Below are positions 6,981 through 14,722 of a DNA stretch of 21,090 bases, piece after piece. Where the stretch lies: the NCBI GenBank assembly GCA_040902925.1, contig JBBDWJ010000208.1:1-21090 (forward strand). Direction: 5' to 3'. The position numbers were made by a program, and so were the translations under genes. The notes under the pieces were generated by a model. That model was not told where the DNA came from and searched no databases. It worked only from the letters and a program-made list of their open reading frames with translations. Positions within the stretch are counted from its first letter, which is position 1; every line of letters begins with the position of its first letter. This DNA is from JBBDWJ01 sp040902925. Lineage in GTDB: Bacteria > Acidobacteriota > Terriglobia > Bryobacterales > UBA6623.

Positions 6981-7026
6981 TTGGTCCTCTATACTTTGGC
7001 CCTGTATACTTTGGCCCCGATATACT
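6981..7026 (+). promoter_or_regulatory. Triple TATACTTTG repeat acting as likely promoter of the CHASE2 kinase
   Basis: TATACTTTG occurs three times at 15-16 bp intervals (TATACT at 6990-6995, 7005-7010 and 7021-7026); the first two copies continue as GCCC. TATACT is a good -10 hexamer. TTGGTC (6981-6986) is 18 bp before the second copy, and TTGGCC (6996-7001) is 19 bp before the third. The third copy ends 7 nt before the GTG start at 7034, so a transcript from it would start at or next to that codon. Tandem promoters or a repeated activator site are both possible. Confidence 0.5.
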
Positions 7027-7033
7027 TTGAACT

Positions 7034-8929
7034 GTGCCGGCTAACCGCCTGTTGTGGGGCTATAGCGCCGCTTTAGTTGCGGCCGCGGCCCTTGGTCTCG
7101 TAGTCGGCTGGAGTAACGCCGGGTTGCAGGCCGACCGCTGGGCTTATGACCTGCTGCTGCGCCTGCACACGCCTCCCCCGGAGCGCTCGTCGTCGCTAAT
7201 TGTCGCCATCGACGAGGCCAGCCTGGACGCCTACGGCGGAATCGCCGGCATTCGCGGGCCGCTGGCCGCGGCGATCGAAACCCTCTCGCGCCATGAGCCC
7301 GCAGCGATCGCCATCGATATTGTGCTTTCCGAACCGCGCACTCCGGAAGAAAACGAGCCTCTCGAACAGGCGCTCGCCGAGGCCCCGAACATCGTTTTGG
7401 CGACCCATTTACGCTCGCAGGCGCCATCGGCCGAAAACGCCTGGGAAGAGCCACTGGAGGTTTTCGAGCGCCATGCCGCGGCGCTCGGGCACGTCCACGC
7501 CGAGCCCGACGACGATGCCGTTTGCCGCCAAGTCCTACTGGCCAAGGCCAGCGGCCGCACGCGGCGCTGGGCGATGGCGCTGGAGGCCTACCGGCTGGCG
7601 CACGGCGGCGGGCCGATCGTCGAGACCGACGAAGGGTTGGCCGTCAACAACCTGTTCATACCGGCCCCCACGCGGCAAGATCGCGCGCTGCGGATCTGGT
7701 ACCCGAACCCGGAGTCGTCCATCGAGCGGCTTTCGCTCAAAACCATTCTTGAGCGGCCGGAAGCGGCCGAGGCGGCGCGCGGACGCGTGGTGTTCGTTGG
7801 CGTCGACGTGCTAGGCGGGATCGACCGCTACCTGATGACGCCGTATTCGTACGGCGAGCCGAAGTCGGGCGTCGAGATCAATGCCGCCCTCTATGAAACG
7901 CTGGCCGGCGGGCGTTTTCTGGTCAATGCAGGGGAGACGGTAGTGCTGGCGGTAGCGTTGAGTTTCGCGGTTGCGCTGGCCATTATTTTCTGGAAGCTGG
8001 CTGGCAATCGAGCGTTGGCCGCCGCGGCGGCGGTGCTGGTGGTTGCGGCCTTGACGCCGCTAGCGTTTTTTCAGGCCGGCCGCGTGATTGCATTCGCGCC
8101 GCCGGCGCTGGTGGCCTGGCTGTGCTTCCTCAGCGGCGGCGCTTACCACTACCTCGGCGTGCGTGGGCGGCTCAGTCTGGCCGAGGCGCAGCGCAGCCGC
8201 TATCAGCGCGCGGTCCACTACATCACGCACGAGATGCGCACGCCCTTGACGGCGATCCAAGGCTCCAGCGAACTGATCAGCCGCCACAGCTTGAGCGAGG
8301 AAAAGCAGAAGCAGATGGCGGTGCTGATTCACCGCGAGTCGCAGCGGCTGGCGCGCATGGTCGAGATTTTCCTGAGCGTCGAGCGGCTTTCGAGCGGGCA
8401 ATTGCAGCTTCACCGCGAGGCCATTGACGCCGATGAAATCCTCTCCACTTGTGTCGAGCGCGCTCTGCCGCTGGCCGGCCGCAAGCAAATTACCATCGAT
8501 CACCACTCGAATGGCTCAAATCCCATCTGGGGAGACCGCGAGTTTCTCGAATATGCCTGCTATAATTTAGTGGCCAACGCGGTCAAATACTCGCCCGCCC
8601 AGACCGCTATCACCGTCCGCTCCTGGCAGGATCGCGCTTCCGTGCTGATTTCGGTCGAAGACCGCGGCTACGGCATGGACGCCCAGGAACTGCACAATAT
8701 TTTTCAGAAGTTCTACCGCACCAAAAGGGCCCAGGAATCGGGCGAAAGCGGAACCGGCCTGGGTCTGGCGATCGTAGAAGAAATCGTGGTGCAACACGGC
8801 GGGTCGATCGAGGTCGAGAGCCGGGTGAACCAGGGCTCGCGGTTCACGCTTTCGCTGCCTCGCGTAACGAACGCGCAGGCGCAGGCAACCGAACGGCAGG
8901 CAGAGGACGTCTCAGAGAGGACGACGTAA
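7034..8929 (+). CDS. CHASE2-domain transmembrane sensor histidine kinase
   Basis: The 631-aa product has an N-terminal membrane helix (about 7-26), an extracytoplasmic CHASE2 sensor domain (about 35-292, with the typical RWAYDLLLRL start, VAIDEASL, AIAIDIVLSEP and VVFVGVDVLGGIDRY), and three membrane helices (about 302-370). No HAMP or PAS domain intervenes before the kinase core. The H-box is YITHEMRTPLTAI with His399 as the likely phosphorylation site. The N-box is NLVANAVKYS (511-520), and the ATP-lid glycines are DRGYGM (543-548) and GTGLGLAI (573-580). All catalytic motifs look intact. The start is GTG, with no Shine-Dalgarno site and a -10-like hexamer 7 nt upstream, suggesting a leaderless message. 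The partner is almost certainly the response regulator downstream. The signal sensed is unknown. Confidence 0.93.
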   Translation: MPANRLLWGYSAALVAAAALGLVVGWSNAGLQADRWAYDLLLRLHTPPPERSSSLIVAIDEASLDAYGGIAGIRGPLAAAIETLSRHEPAAIAIDIVLSEPRTPEENEPLEQALAEAPNIVLATHLRSQAPSAENAWEEPLEVFERHAAALGHVHAEPDDDAVCRQVLLAKASGRTRRWAMALEAYRLAHGGGPIVETDEGLAVNNLFIPAPTRQDRALRIWYPNPESSIERLSLKTILERPEAAEAARGRVVFVGVDVLGGIDRYLMTPYSYGEPKSGVEINAALYETLAGGRFLVNAGETVVLAVALSFAVALAIIFWKLAGNRALAAAAAVLVVAALTPLAFFQAGRVIAFAPPALVAWLCFLSGGAYHYLGVRGRLSLAEAQRSRYQRAVHYITHEMRTPLTAIQGSSELISRHSLSEEKQKQMAVLIHRESQRLARMVEIFLSVERLSSGQLQLHREAIDADEILSTCVERALPLAGRKQITIDHHSNGSNPIWGDREFLEYACYNLVANAVKYSPAQTAITVRSWQDRASVLISVEDRGYGMDAQELHNIFQKFYRTKRAQESGESGTGLGLAIVEEIVVQHGGSIEVESRVNQGSRFTLSLPRVTNAQAQATERQAEDVSERTT

Positions 8930-9039
8930 GGGGCGGAGGCGACCGGACCGGGTCGAATCGTTGAGAATTCTGGGAGGCTGGTCTCCGGGGCTCGATGGCT
9001 CCGGCGCCCTGTTTTTGCAGAGAAATTTGCAGGAAAGAT

Positions 9040-9061
9040 GGACAGACAGGATTGTCTGTCC
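9040..9061 (+). repeat. Perfect 9-bp inverted repeat in front of the response regulator
   Basis: GGACAGACA-GGAT-TGTCTGTCC is a perfect 9-bp stem with a 4-nt loop. It ends 10 bp before the response-regulator ATG, where a ribosome-binding site would be expected; none is present. No T tract follows. It could be a dispersed REP-like palindrome, a dimeric regulator site or a translational-control hairpin. An AGGAAAG run (9031-9037) directly precedes an ATG at 9038 that opens a 13-codon frame ending across the regulator start. Confidence 0.6.
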
Positions 9062-9071
9062 CACCCCACGC

Positions 9072-10394
9072 ATGAGTGACAAACCGGAAATATTGTTTGT
9101 GGAGGATGATCCGGCCGTGATCACCACGTTCACGGCGGGGTTGGAGGCGGAAGGCTACACCGTCGAGGGTCTCAACTCGACGGCGGAAGCCCTGCAGCGG
9201 CTAGCGAACCATTCCTTTCCGATCGTGGTGACCGATATCTATCTCGACGAGCGCACCGGGCTCGACGTGCTGCGCGCGGCGCGGGAAAACAATCCGGAGT
9301 GCCTGGTCATCGTGATCACGGGCCAGGGCACCATGGAAACCGTGATGGAGGCGACCGAGCGGGGCGCTTTTGAATATCTCGCCAAGCCTTTCGACCTCAG
9401 CCGGCTGCTGGAGGTCGTGCACCGCGCCGAGCGGGCGATCGAATCGCGGCACAAGAGTGGCGAGACTCCGGTCGAGATTCCGCCGACGGAAATGGTCGGA
9501 TTTTCAGCCGAAATGGTCTCTGTGTATAAGACGATTTCGCGCGCCGCTCCGACCGACGCGCCGGTGTTTCTCGAAGGCGAGTCAGGGACCGGCAAGGAAC
9601 TCGTGGCGCGGCTGATTCACAAAAACAGCAAGCGGCTGCATGGGCCGTTCGTGCCGGTCGACTGCGGCTCGATTGCTTCGGGCATTCTCGAAAGCGAGCT
9701 CTTTGGCAGCACCCGCGGCGCATTCACCGGGGCCGACCGCGACCGCAGCGGGCTGTTTGAAGCGGCCCACCAGGGGACGGTCTTCCTCGACGAGATCGCC
9801 GAGGTCGACAGCGGCTTCCAGCTCAAGCTGTTGCGATTCCTACAGGAGAAAGAGATCCGGCCGCTAGGCTCTTCGAAGTCGCGCAAGATCGACGTGCGCG
9901 TGATCGCGGCCACCAACCGCAAAATCCAGGAACTGGTGGAGCGGGGGGATTTCCGGCAGGATCTTTGGTTTCGCCTGAACGTCGTGCACATCCGGCTGCC
10001 GGCGCTGCGCGAGCGGCGCGGCGATATCCGGCCGCTGGCTGAGCATTTTCTGCGCTGCTTCAACGCCGAGTACAAGCGGAATGTCCGGCTCGCGGCGAGC
10101 GGGCTGCGGGCCCTCGATGAATCCCCCTGGCCGGGCAACGTGCGCCAGCTACAGCATCTGCTTGAGCGCCTGGTGATTCTGAGCACAGTCGAAGTGATTG
10201 AAGGCGATGCGATTCGCGAGGCGCTGAATTCGCTCGAGCCGCGGGCGAAACCGGTGCAGTCGCTGGCGGACGCCGAAGAGGAACAGATCCGCAAGGTGCT
10301 GGCGGCGACCGGCGGCAACAAGACGCGCGCCGCGCAGATTCTCAACATCGAGCGCAAGACGCTCTACCGCAAGATCGACCGCATGAAGCTGTAG
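9072..10394 (+). CDS. NtrC-family sigma-54-dependent response regulator
   Basis: The 440-aa product activates RNA polymerase-sigma54 by ATP hydrolysis after phosphorylation. The receiver domain (about 5-120) has acidic residues in FVEDD, phosphoacceptor Asp55 (VVTDIY), Thr83 and Lys105 (AKPF). The AAA+ domain (about 142-370) has Walker A GESGTGKE (169-176), the sigma54-contact loop GAFTGA (216-221), Walker B VFLDEI (237-242) and the WPGNVRQL sensor segment. A Fis-type helix-turn-helix closes the protein (about 405-437, GGNKTRAAQILNIERKTLYRKI). I use the ATG at 9072, which begins a normal receiver domain; upstream in-frame codons from 8961 encode no conserved sequence. It lies 142 bp after the CHASE2 kinase, its probable partner. 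I found no convincing -24/-12 promoter in the window, so its targets are unknown. Confidence 0.95.
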   Translation: MSDKPEILFVEDDPAVITTFTAGLEAEGYTVEGLNSTAEALQRLANHSFPIVVTDIYLDERTGLDVLRAARENNPECLVIVITGQGTMETVMEATERGAFEYLAKPFDLSRLLEVVHRAERAIESRHKSGETPVEIPPTEMVGFSAEMVSVYKTISRAAPTDAPVFLEGESGTGKELVARLIHKNSKRLHGPFVPVDCGSIASGILESELFGSTRGAFTGADRDRSGLFEAAHQGTVFLDEIAEVDSGFQLKLLRFLQEKEIRPLGSSKSRKIDVRVIAATNRKIQELVERGDFRQDLWFRLNVVHIRLPALRERRGDIRPLAEHFLRCFNAEYKRNVRLAASGLRALDESPWPGNVRQLQHLLERLVILSTVEVIEGDAIREALNSLEPRAKPVQSLADAEEEQIRKVLAATGGNKTRAAQILNIERKTLYRKIDRMKL

Positions 10395-10915
10395 ACCGTC
10401 GCCAGCGGCAATCCCACGACGTTGAAGTAGCAGCCGTCGATGCGCCTGACGAACTTCGACGCCTCTCCCTGAATACCGTAAGCGCCAGCCTTGTCGAGCG
10501 GCTCACCGCCCGCCACGTAGGTATGGATTTCGTTGTCGGTTAGATCAAGAAATTCCACGCCGGTCGTTTCGGCCGCCGTGCGGATTTGCGCGCCGTCGTA
10601 GAGACAGATGCCGGTCACCACGCGGTGTGTGCGCCCCGAAAGCAGGCGCAGCATGCGGCAGGCGTCGCCGGCGTCGGTGGGCTTGCCGAGCAGCAGGCCG
10701 TCGAGCGTGACGAGGGTGTCGGCCCCAAGTGTGATCTCACCGCTTTGCCAGGAAGCTCTGGCTTTGGCTTCAGCAAGCCGGAGCACGTACGCTTCCGGAG
10801 CTTCACCTGGAAGCGGCTGCTCATCGACGTGAGCAGGACGTACCGTGAACGGAATGCGCGCGATACGGAGCAGCTCCTGGCGGCGGGGGGAGGTGGAAGC
10901 CAAAACCAATCGCAT
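10364..10915 (-). CDS. maf: Maf-family nucleotide pyrophosphatase
   Basis: Maf proteins hydrolyse nucleoside triphosphates, often dTTP/UTP or modified nucleotides, to monophosphates. The 183-aa product carries the family motifs: N-terminal LASTSPRRQELL, ITLGADTLV, LLGKPTDAGDACRMLRLLSG followed by HRVVTG, and C-terminal KAGAYGIQGEASKFVRRIDG. I use the ATG at 10915, which puts LVLASTSPRR at the N-terminus as usual; an upstream in-frame TTG at 10942 would add nine residues. Its 3' end overlaps that of the response regulator by 31 bp in convergent orientation. It diverges from the DUF721 gene, leaving a shared 196-bp upstream region. Confidence 0.94.
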   Translation of the reverse strand: MRLVLASTSPRRQELLRIARIPFTVRPAHVDEQPLPGEAPEAYVLRLAEAKARASWQSGEITLGADTLVTLDGLLLGKPTDAGDACRMLRLLSGRTHRVVTGICLYDGAQIRTAAETTGVEFLDLTDNEIHTYVAGGEPLDKAGAYGIQGEASKFVRRIDGCYFNVVGLPLATVYSFMRSILR

Positions 10916-11078
10916 GGTTATCTGTATCGTCGCATTTCTCAATGCGCGAATCGCGGAGTTGTTTTAGGCGAGCGAGAAACGAGATGGCAGAAATAGCCGC
11001 AAGCGATGGCTACCTCAAAACATGTCCGCGGGCCTTTGATATTGACAGATGCTTTTCGGATTCACGCCCGCGGCCGCG

Positions 11079-11087
11079 TGCTAGAAT
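11079..11087 (+). promoter_or_regulatory. Extended -10 promoter element for the DUF721-gatCA genes
   Basis: TGCTAGAAT matches an extended -10 (TGn plus a five-of-six TATAAT hexamer) and would start transcription near 11094, about 18 nt before the TTG start codon. No good -35 lies at 16-18 bp, which fits an extended -10 promoter. A consensus TTGACA at 11042-11047 is too far away (34 bp) to pair with it. Confidence 0.45.
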
Positions 11088-11111
11088 GGTCGCCTTGCCG
11101 CCGGAGACTGC

Positions 11112-11522
11112 TTGAAACCCGCTCAACAAAGTCTGCTTTCGGTTTACCGCGCCAGCGCTGCCGACGGCCGTATGGACGTGCACGAGATCCTGCCGTATTG
11201 GATGGCGGCTGTAGGACGGGAACTCGGTCGCCGCACGCGGCCGACGTGGCTCGGCAAAGGGCGTTTGACTATCGAAGTCGACGGCGTCGAATGGCGTAAT
11301 CAGATGTACCCGCTGAGCGGTCAGATCCTGGCGCGCCTCAACAAGCTGCTCGGCGAGCCGCTGGTCAGCAGAATCGACTACCGCGTGGCTCAGCCTGTGA
11401 GACGCCCGCCTGGCCGCGCTGGCTCCGCCGCGGGCCTTGCTGAGCCGCTCGATGAGGCTTCAGGAATCGAGGATCCCCAACTTCGCCGTCTCTATCGTGT
11501 TTCAATGAATAGATCCCGGTAG
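11112..11522 (+). CDS. DUF721 (DciA-like) protein
   Basis: The 136-aa product contains a DUF721 domain at about residues 26-93. The key part is GRLTIEVDGVEWRNQMYPLSGQ, with a conserved Trp61 after the second strand, followed by a helix and the closing strand VSRIDYRV. DUF721 is the family of DciA, the replicative helicase operator of bacteria lacking DnaC/DnaI, so a role in loading DnaB is possible; small DUF721 proteins are diverse and I do not assign the symbol. The start is TTG, supported by GGAG (11103-11106) 5 nt upstream. The C-terminal 40 residues are Pro/Gly-rich and then charged, ending IEDPQLRRLYRVSMNRSR. gatC follows 24 bp later, so it is likely co-transcribed. Confidence 0.8.
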   Translation: MKPAQQSLLSVYRASAADGRMDVHEILPYWMAAVGRELGRRTRPTWLGKGRLTIEVDGVEWRNQMYPLSGQILARLNKLLGEPLVSRIDYRVAQPVRRPPGRAGSAAGLAEPLDEASGIEDPQLRRLYRVSMNRSR

Positions 11523-11546
11523 AGAAACCGGCCACTGAGCAACTGC

Positions 11547-11846
11547 GTGAAGATTACCTTAGACGAAGTGCGCTACATCAGCGAGTTGGCGAATCTGCGC
11601 CTCAGCGACGAGGACTTGCAGAAGTACGCCGCCGAGATGGAAGAAATTCTCACCTACGTCGCCAAGCTCGACGAGCTCGATACGTCGAACGTGGAGCCGA
11701 TGGCGCAAGTGCTCTATCCGGGCCCGGCCGACGCCACGCTACGCGACGACGAGCCGCGTCCGTCGTTCGACCGCGAGCTGGCGCTGAAAGCGGCGCCGAT
11801 GCACGGCTCAGGGCATTTCAAAGTTCCCAAGGTGATCGAGCGCTGA
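11547..11846 (+). CDS. gatC: Aspartyl/glutamyl-tRNA amidotransferase subunit C
   Basis: GatC is the small subunit that holds GatA and GatB together in the amidotransferase that makes Gln-tRNA(Gln) and/or Asn-tRNA(Asn). The 99-aa product shows the family pattern: helical N-terminus ITLDEVRYISELANLRLSDED, then EMEEILTYVAKLDELDTSNVEPMAQ, and the C-terminal LRDDEPRPSF followed by APMHGSGHFKVPKVIE. The start is GTG with only a weak ribosome-binding site. gatA follows 76 bp downstream; gatB is not in the window. Confidence 0.95.
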   Translation: MKITLDEVRYISELANLRLSDEDLQKYAAEMEEILTYVAKLDELDTSNVEPMAQVLYPGPADATLRDDEPRPSFDRELALKAAPMHGSGHFKVPKVIER

Positions 11847-11922
11847 GCGGGACCGCCGGCAAGCCCCAAGCGGTATCGGCATTTAGAATACGCCGGGTTG
11901 CCGCATTCCAAAGTAATTCGAG

Positions 11923-13380
11923 ATGAGTATTGACGCCTATCGGAGCCTCACGATCGACGGAATTCACGCCGGCCTGCGCGAGCGGCGTTTCAGCGCCAAG
12001 GAACTGACGCAGGAAGCGCTGCGAATCTCCGAAGCCGAGAACGAGCAGTACGGCGCGTTCCTGCATTTTTCGCCCGAGAAGGCGTTGGCGGCAGCCGAAA
12101 CGGTGGACGCCGGCATCGCCGCGGGTAAGCCGCTGGGCCCGCTCGGCGGCGTGCCGGTCGCGGTCAAAGACGTCATCATGACCGAGGGCCAGCGCACGAC
12201 CTGCGCATCGAAGCTCCTCGAGCACTACGAAGCGCCCTACAGCGCGACGGCTGTGACCCGACTCGAAGCAGCCGGCGGCGTAATCATCGGCAAGACCAAC
12301 TGCGATGAATTCGCGATGGGTTCGTCCAACGAGAATTCAGCCTTCTATCCGGTCCGCAACCCTGTGGCCCCCGATCGCGTTCCCGGCGGCTCGAGCGGCG
12401 GGTCGGCGGCGGCGGTGGCAGGTGGCTACGTACCGGTCTCGCTGGGCTCCGACACCGGCGGCTCGATCCGGCAGCCGGCTTCGTTCTGCGGCGTCGTTGG
12501 CGTGATGCCCACCTACGGCCGGGTTTCGCGCTACGGACTGGTTGCGTTCGCCAGCTCGCTCGATCACATCGGGCCGTTTTCGCGGTCTGTAAAAGACTCC
12601 GCGACTTTGCTGAAAGTGATCGCCGGGCGCGACTTGGCGGATTCCACTTCGGCGGATGCCCCGGTACCCGACTACGCGGCCGAATTGGGCGCCAAGGTCA
12701 AGGGTCTGCGAATCGGCGTTCCCAAGGAACATCTTGGCGGCGGGCTCGATGCGGCAGTTGGCGCGCAAGTCCAAAGCGGCCTCGATGTGCTAAAAAAGCT
12801 CGGCTGCGACGTCAAGGAAATCAGCCTGCCGCACACCGAATATGCGGTCGCGGCCTATTACCTGATCTGCACCGCCGAGGCGAGCTCGAACCTCGCCCGC
12901 TACGACGGCGTGCGCTATACGTTCCGCTCGAAAAACTCGGAAACGCTCAGCGACATGTACCGCAACACCCGCGGCGAGGGGTTCGGCAAGGAAGTCACCC
13001 GCCGGATCATCCTGGGTACTTATGTCCTCAGCGCCGGGTACTACGATGCTTACTACCTCAAGGCTCAGAAGGTTCGCTCGCTGATTGCGGCGGACTTCTC
13101 AAAGGCATTTGAGGAGGTTGATGCTATTATTGGTCCGGTATCCCCTTTCCCGGCTTTCAAGCTCGGGGAAAAAGCGCAGGACCCGTTGGAGATGTACCTG
13201 TCCGACATCTACACGATTACGGCGAGTTTGGCGGGCATCCCCGGCATCAGCGTCCCCTGCGGGAAGTCGCCGGACGGGCTGCCGATCGGCATGCAGATCC
13301 TTTGTAACCATTTCGAAGAGTCGCGAATGCTCCAGCTTGCGCATGCCTTTGAACAGGCAGGGGGGTTTGAGGTTTCTTGA
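11923..13380 (+). CDS. gatA: Aspartyl/glutamyl-tRNA amidotransferase subunit A
   Basis: GatA is the glutaminase subunit and releases ammonia for transfer to the mischarged tRNA. The 485-aa product has normal length and the amidase-signature catalytic triad: Lys82 (PVAVKDVI), cis-Ser157 (PGGSSGGSAAAVAGG) and Ser181 (DTGGSIRQPA). Spacing between these equals that of characterised GatA proteins. Other hallmarks are GKTNCDEFAMGSSNENSAF and YGRVSRYGLVAFASSLDHIGP. The ATG follows gatC by 76 bp. A TAGAAT hexamer (11884-11889) in that gap might be an internal -10, but it lacks a clear partner. The stop overlaps a possible TTG start of the next frame, which I reject in favour of a later ATG. Confidence 0.97.
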   Translation: MSIDAYRSLTIDGIHAGLRERRFSAKELTQEALRISEAENEQYGAFLHFSPEKALAAAETVDAGIAAGKPLGPLGGVPVAVKDVIMTEGQRTTCASKLLEHYEAPYSATAVTRLEAAGGVIIGKTNCDEFAMGSSNENSAFYPVRNPVAPDRVPGGSSGGSAAAVAGGYVPVSLGSDTGGSIRQPASFCGVVGVMPTYGRVSRYGLVAFASSLDHIGPFSRSVKDSATLLKVIAGRDLADSTSADAPVPDYAAELGAKVKGLRIGVPKEHLGGGLDAAVGAQVQSGLDVLKKLGCDVKEISLPHTEYAVAAYYLICTAEASSNLARYDGVRYTFRSKNSETLSDMYRNTRGEGFGKEVTRRIILGTYVLSAGYYDAYYLKAQKVRSLIAADFSKAFEEVDAIIGPVSPFPAFKLGEKAQDPLEMYLSDIYTITASLAGIPGISVPCGKSPDGLPIGMQILCNHFEESRMLQLAHAFEQAGGFEVS

Positions 13381-13514
13381 GTAGCGTTCGCCAGCCCGCC
13401 CCGGCGCGGATCGCGCATTTCAGAGGCAGGTGTCCGCTCGGCAGTGTAATATTTCGCGCAGAAGCGAAACAGAATCTGGCTGCGGCGCGTCCTACATACA
13501 AGCCCGCCGTCCGT

Positions 13515-14411
13515 ATGTTTTTGAATTCCACCACACGGCTGTCGATGTGTGTCGCGGCCAGCCTTTTTTTCTCGGTGTCGGCCAGTTTGGCTCAGCAAGA
13601 GCCGCCTACGACGGGCATTGATCGGGCGTTCCGCTCCCTTTACAACTTCGAGTTTCCGGAGGCGCATCGCACGCTGGATCGTTTCGAGCGCGAGCACCCG
13701 GAAGATCCCTTGGGACCGGCGACGCGTTCGGCGGTGTATCTTTTCAAGGAACTGGACCGCCTCGACCTGCTGGCTTCGGAGTTCTTCCAAGACCGCGGCG
13801 ACCGTATCCAATCGAAAAAACTCAAACCCGACCCGGAGCTGCGCGCGAAGCTTTTTGAATCCACGCAGCGGGCGCGTGATTCCGCCAACAAGGTGCTGGC
13901 CGCAAAACCCGATGACACAGAAGCCCTGTTTGCGCTCACCACGGCGGCCGGCATCGAGAGCGACTACCTGTTTTTCGTCGAGAAGAAGCGGCTCGGCTCG
14001 CTGAAGCTGCACAAGGAATCCCACGGCTACTCGCTACGGCTGCTGGAACTCGACCCGGACTACCCCGACGCTTATCTAACGAGCGGGTTTTACGAGTACC
14101 TCGTCGGCGACCTGCCGTTTTTCCTGCGCTGGTTCATCCGCTTCGACGGCGTCGAGGGCGACAAAGAGAAGGGTATCGAGCGGCTGAAATACGTTTCGGA
14201 AAACGCCCGCTACTGCGGCGGGTTCGCCAAGGTGCTGCTGGCGGCGGTGTATCTGCGCGAGAAACGGCCCGCCGAATCGGTCGGGATGCTGAACGAGCTC
14301 CGGGAAGCGTACCCCAAGAATCCGCTGTTCCCGCGCGAAATCCGGCGTATCTGCCAGGAGCACAAGCTGCCTCTACCGGCAACGCTTGCTGCTGAGGCCG
14401 GCGGCGCCTAA
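13515..14411 (+). CDS. Secreted helical-repeat (TPR-like) protein, unknown function
   Basis: The 298-aa product begins with a signal peptide (about 1-26, SMCVAASLFFSVSASLA before QQE), so it is probably periplasmic or secreted. The rest is predicted helical, with TPR-like pairs: AFRSLYNFEFPEAHRTLDRF (about 38-57), a central ESTQRARDSANKVLAAKPDD (about 115-134), RLLELDPDYPDAYLTSGFYEY (about 175-195) and a last pair around 232-268. The consensus is too loose to count repeats reliably. The ATG at 13515 is preferred because it gives a clean signal peptide; an in-frame TTG at 13377 overlapping the gatA stop would bury it. No Shine-Dalgarno site is evident. The 134-bp gap upstream holds a TTTCGC/GCGAAA stem-loop (13452-13469). 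I recognise no specific family. Confidence 0.8.
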   Translation: MFLNSTTRLSMCVAASLFFSVSASLAQQEPPTTGIDRAFRSLYNFEFPEAHRTLDRFEREHPEDPLGPATRSAVYLFKELDRLDLLASEFFQDRGDRIQSKKLKPDPELRAKLFESTQRARDSANKVLAAKPDDTEALFALTTAAGIESDYLFFVEKKRLGSLKLHKESHGYSLRLLELDPDYPDAYLTSGFYEYLVGDLPFFLRWFIRFDGVEGDKEKGIERLKYVSENARYCGGFAKVLLAAVYLREKRPAESVGMLNELREAYPKNPLFPREIRRICQEHKLPLPATLAAEAGGA

Positions 14412-14722
14412 CTCCTCAGCGCATTCCGCCGCATTCCACCGCCCCAGATCGCGTTTCCGCGGACGCCGATCGCGCCCGAACCGCTTGTACCCGCCTGGAC
14501 CGCCGCCTGCTTCCGCGATATCCTAAGAGTCTCGGCCGCCGCCCCCCAGGGCGACCCTACACCCGTGACGAACTTCCAAGAAGCCAGATTCCCCGACATT
14601 GAGTTCCGCATGTCGTCGTGCTCGGCCGAGTAGCGGCTGCGTCGGGCACGGGCATCTCCCAAGGCTTCCCGCTCACGACCAGTCGAGATTTCAGGACGAG
14701 CCATCCGGCTCGCGAGGATTTT
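14412..14722. other. 311-bp gap with a weak antisense frame and a stem-loop
   Basis: No gene is called here. On the minus strand an ATG at 14704 opens a 98-codon frame ending at 14408, where its stop overlaps that of the upstream gene. Its product (start MARPEISTGRER, Gly/Ala/Arg-rich end) matches nothing I know and has no clear ribosome-binding site. In-frame extension upstream of the aminotransferase on the plus strand is not conserved-looking. At 14697-14712 CGAGCC-ATCC-GGCTCG forms a perfect 6-bp hairpin 1 nt before the GAGGA site of the aminotransferase. Confidence 0.4.

Noticed and set aside
8961..9071. 37-residue N-terminal extension of the NtrC-type regulator
   Set aside because: It would run through the palindrome and has no resemblance to receiver-domain sequence. 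The ATG at 9072 starts a standard receiver domain.
13377..13514. N-terminal extension of the helical-repeat protein from a TTG overlapping the gatA stop
   Set aside because: It would place 46 residues before an evident signal peptide. The ATG at 13515 gives a normal exported protein.
14408..14704. 98-codon minus-strand frame in the gap before the aminotransferase
   Set aside because: It has no ribosome-binding site, no recognised homology and Gly/Arg/Ala-biased composition. I mention it only in the gap entry.
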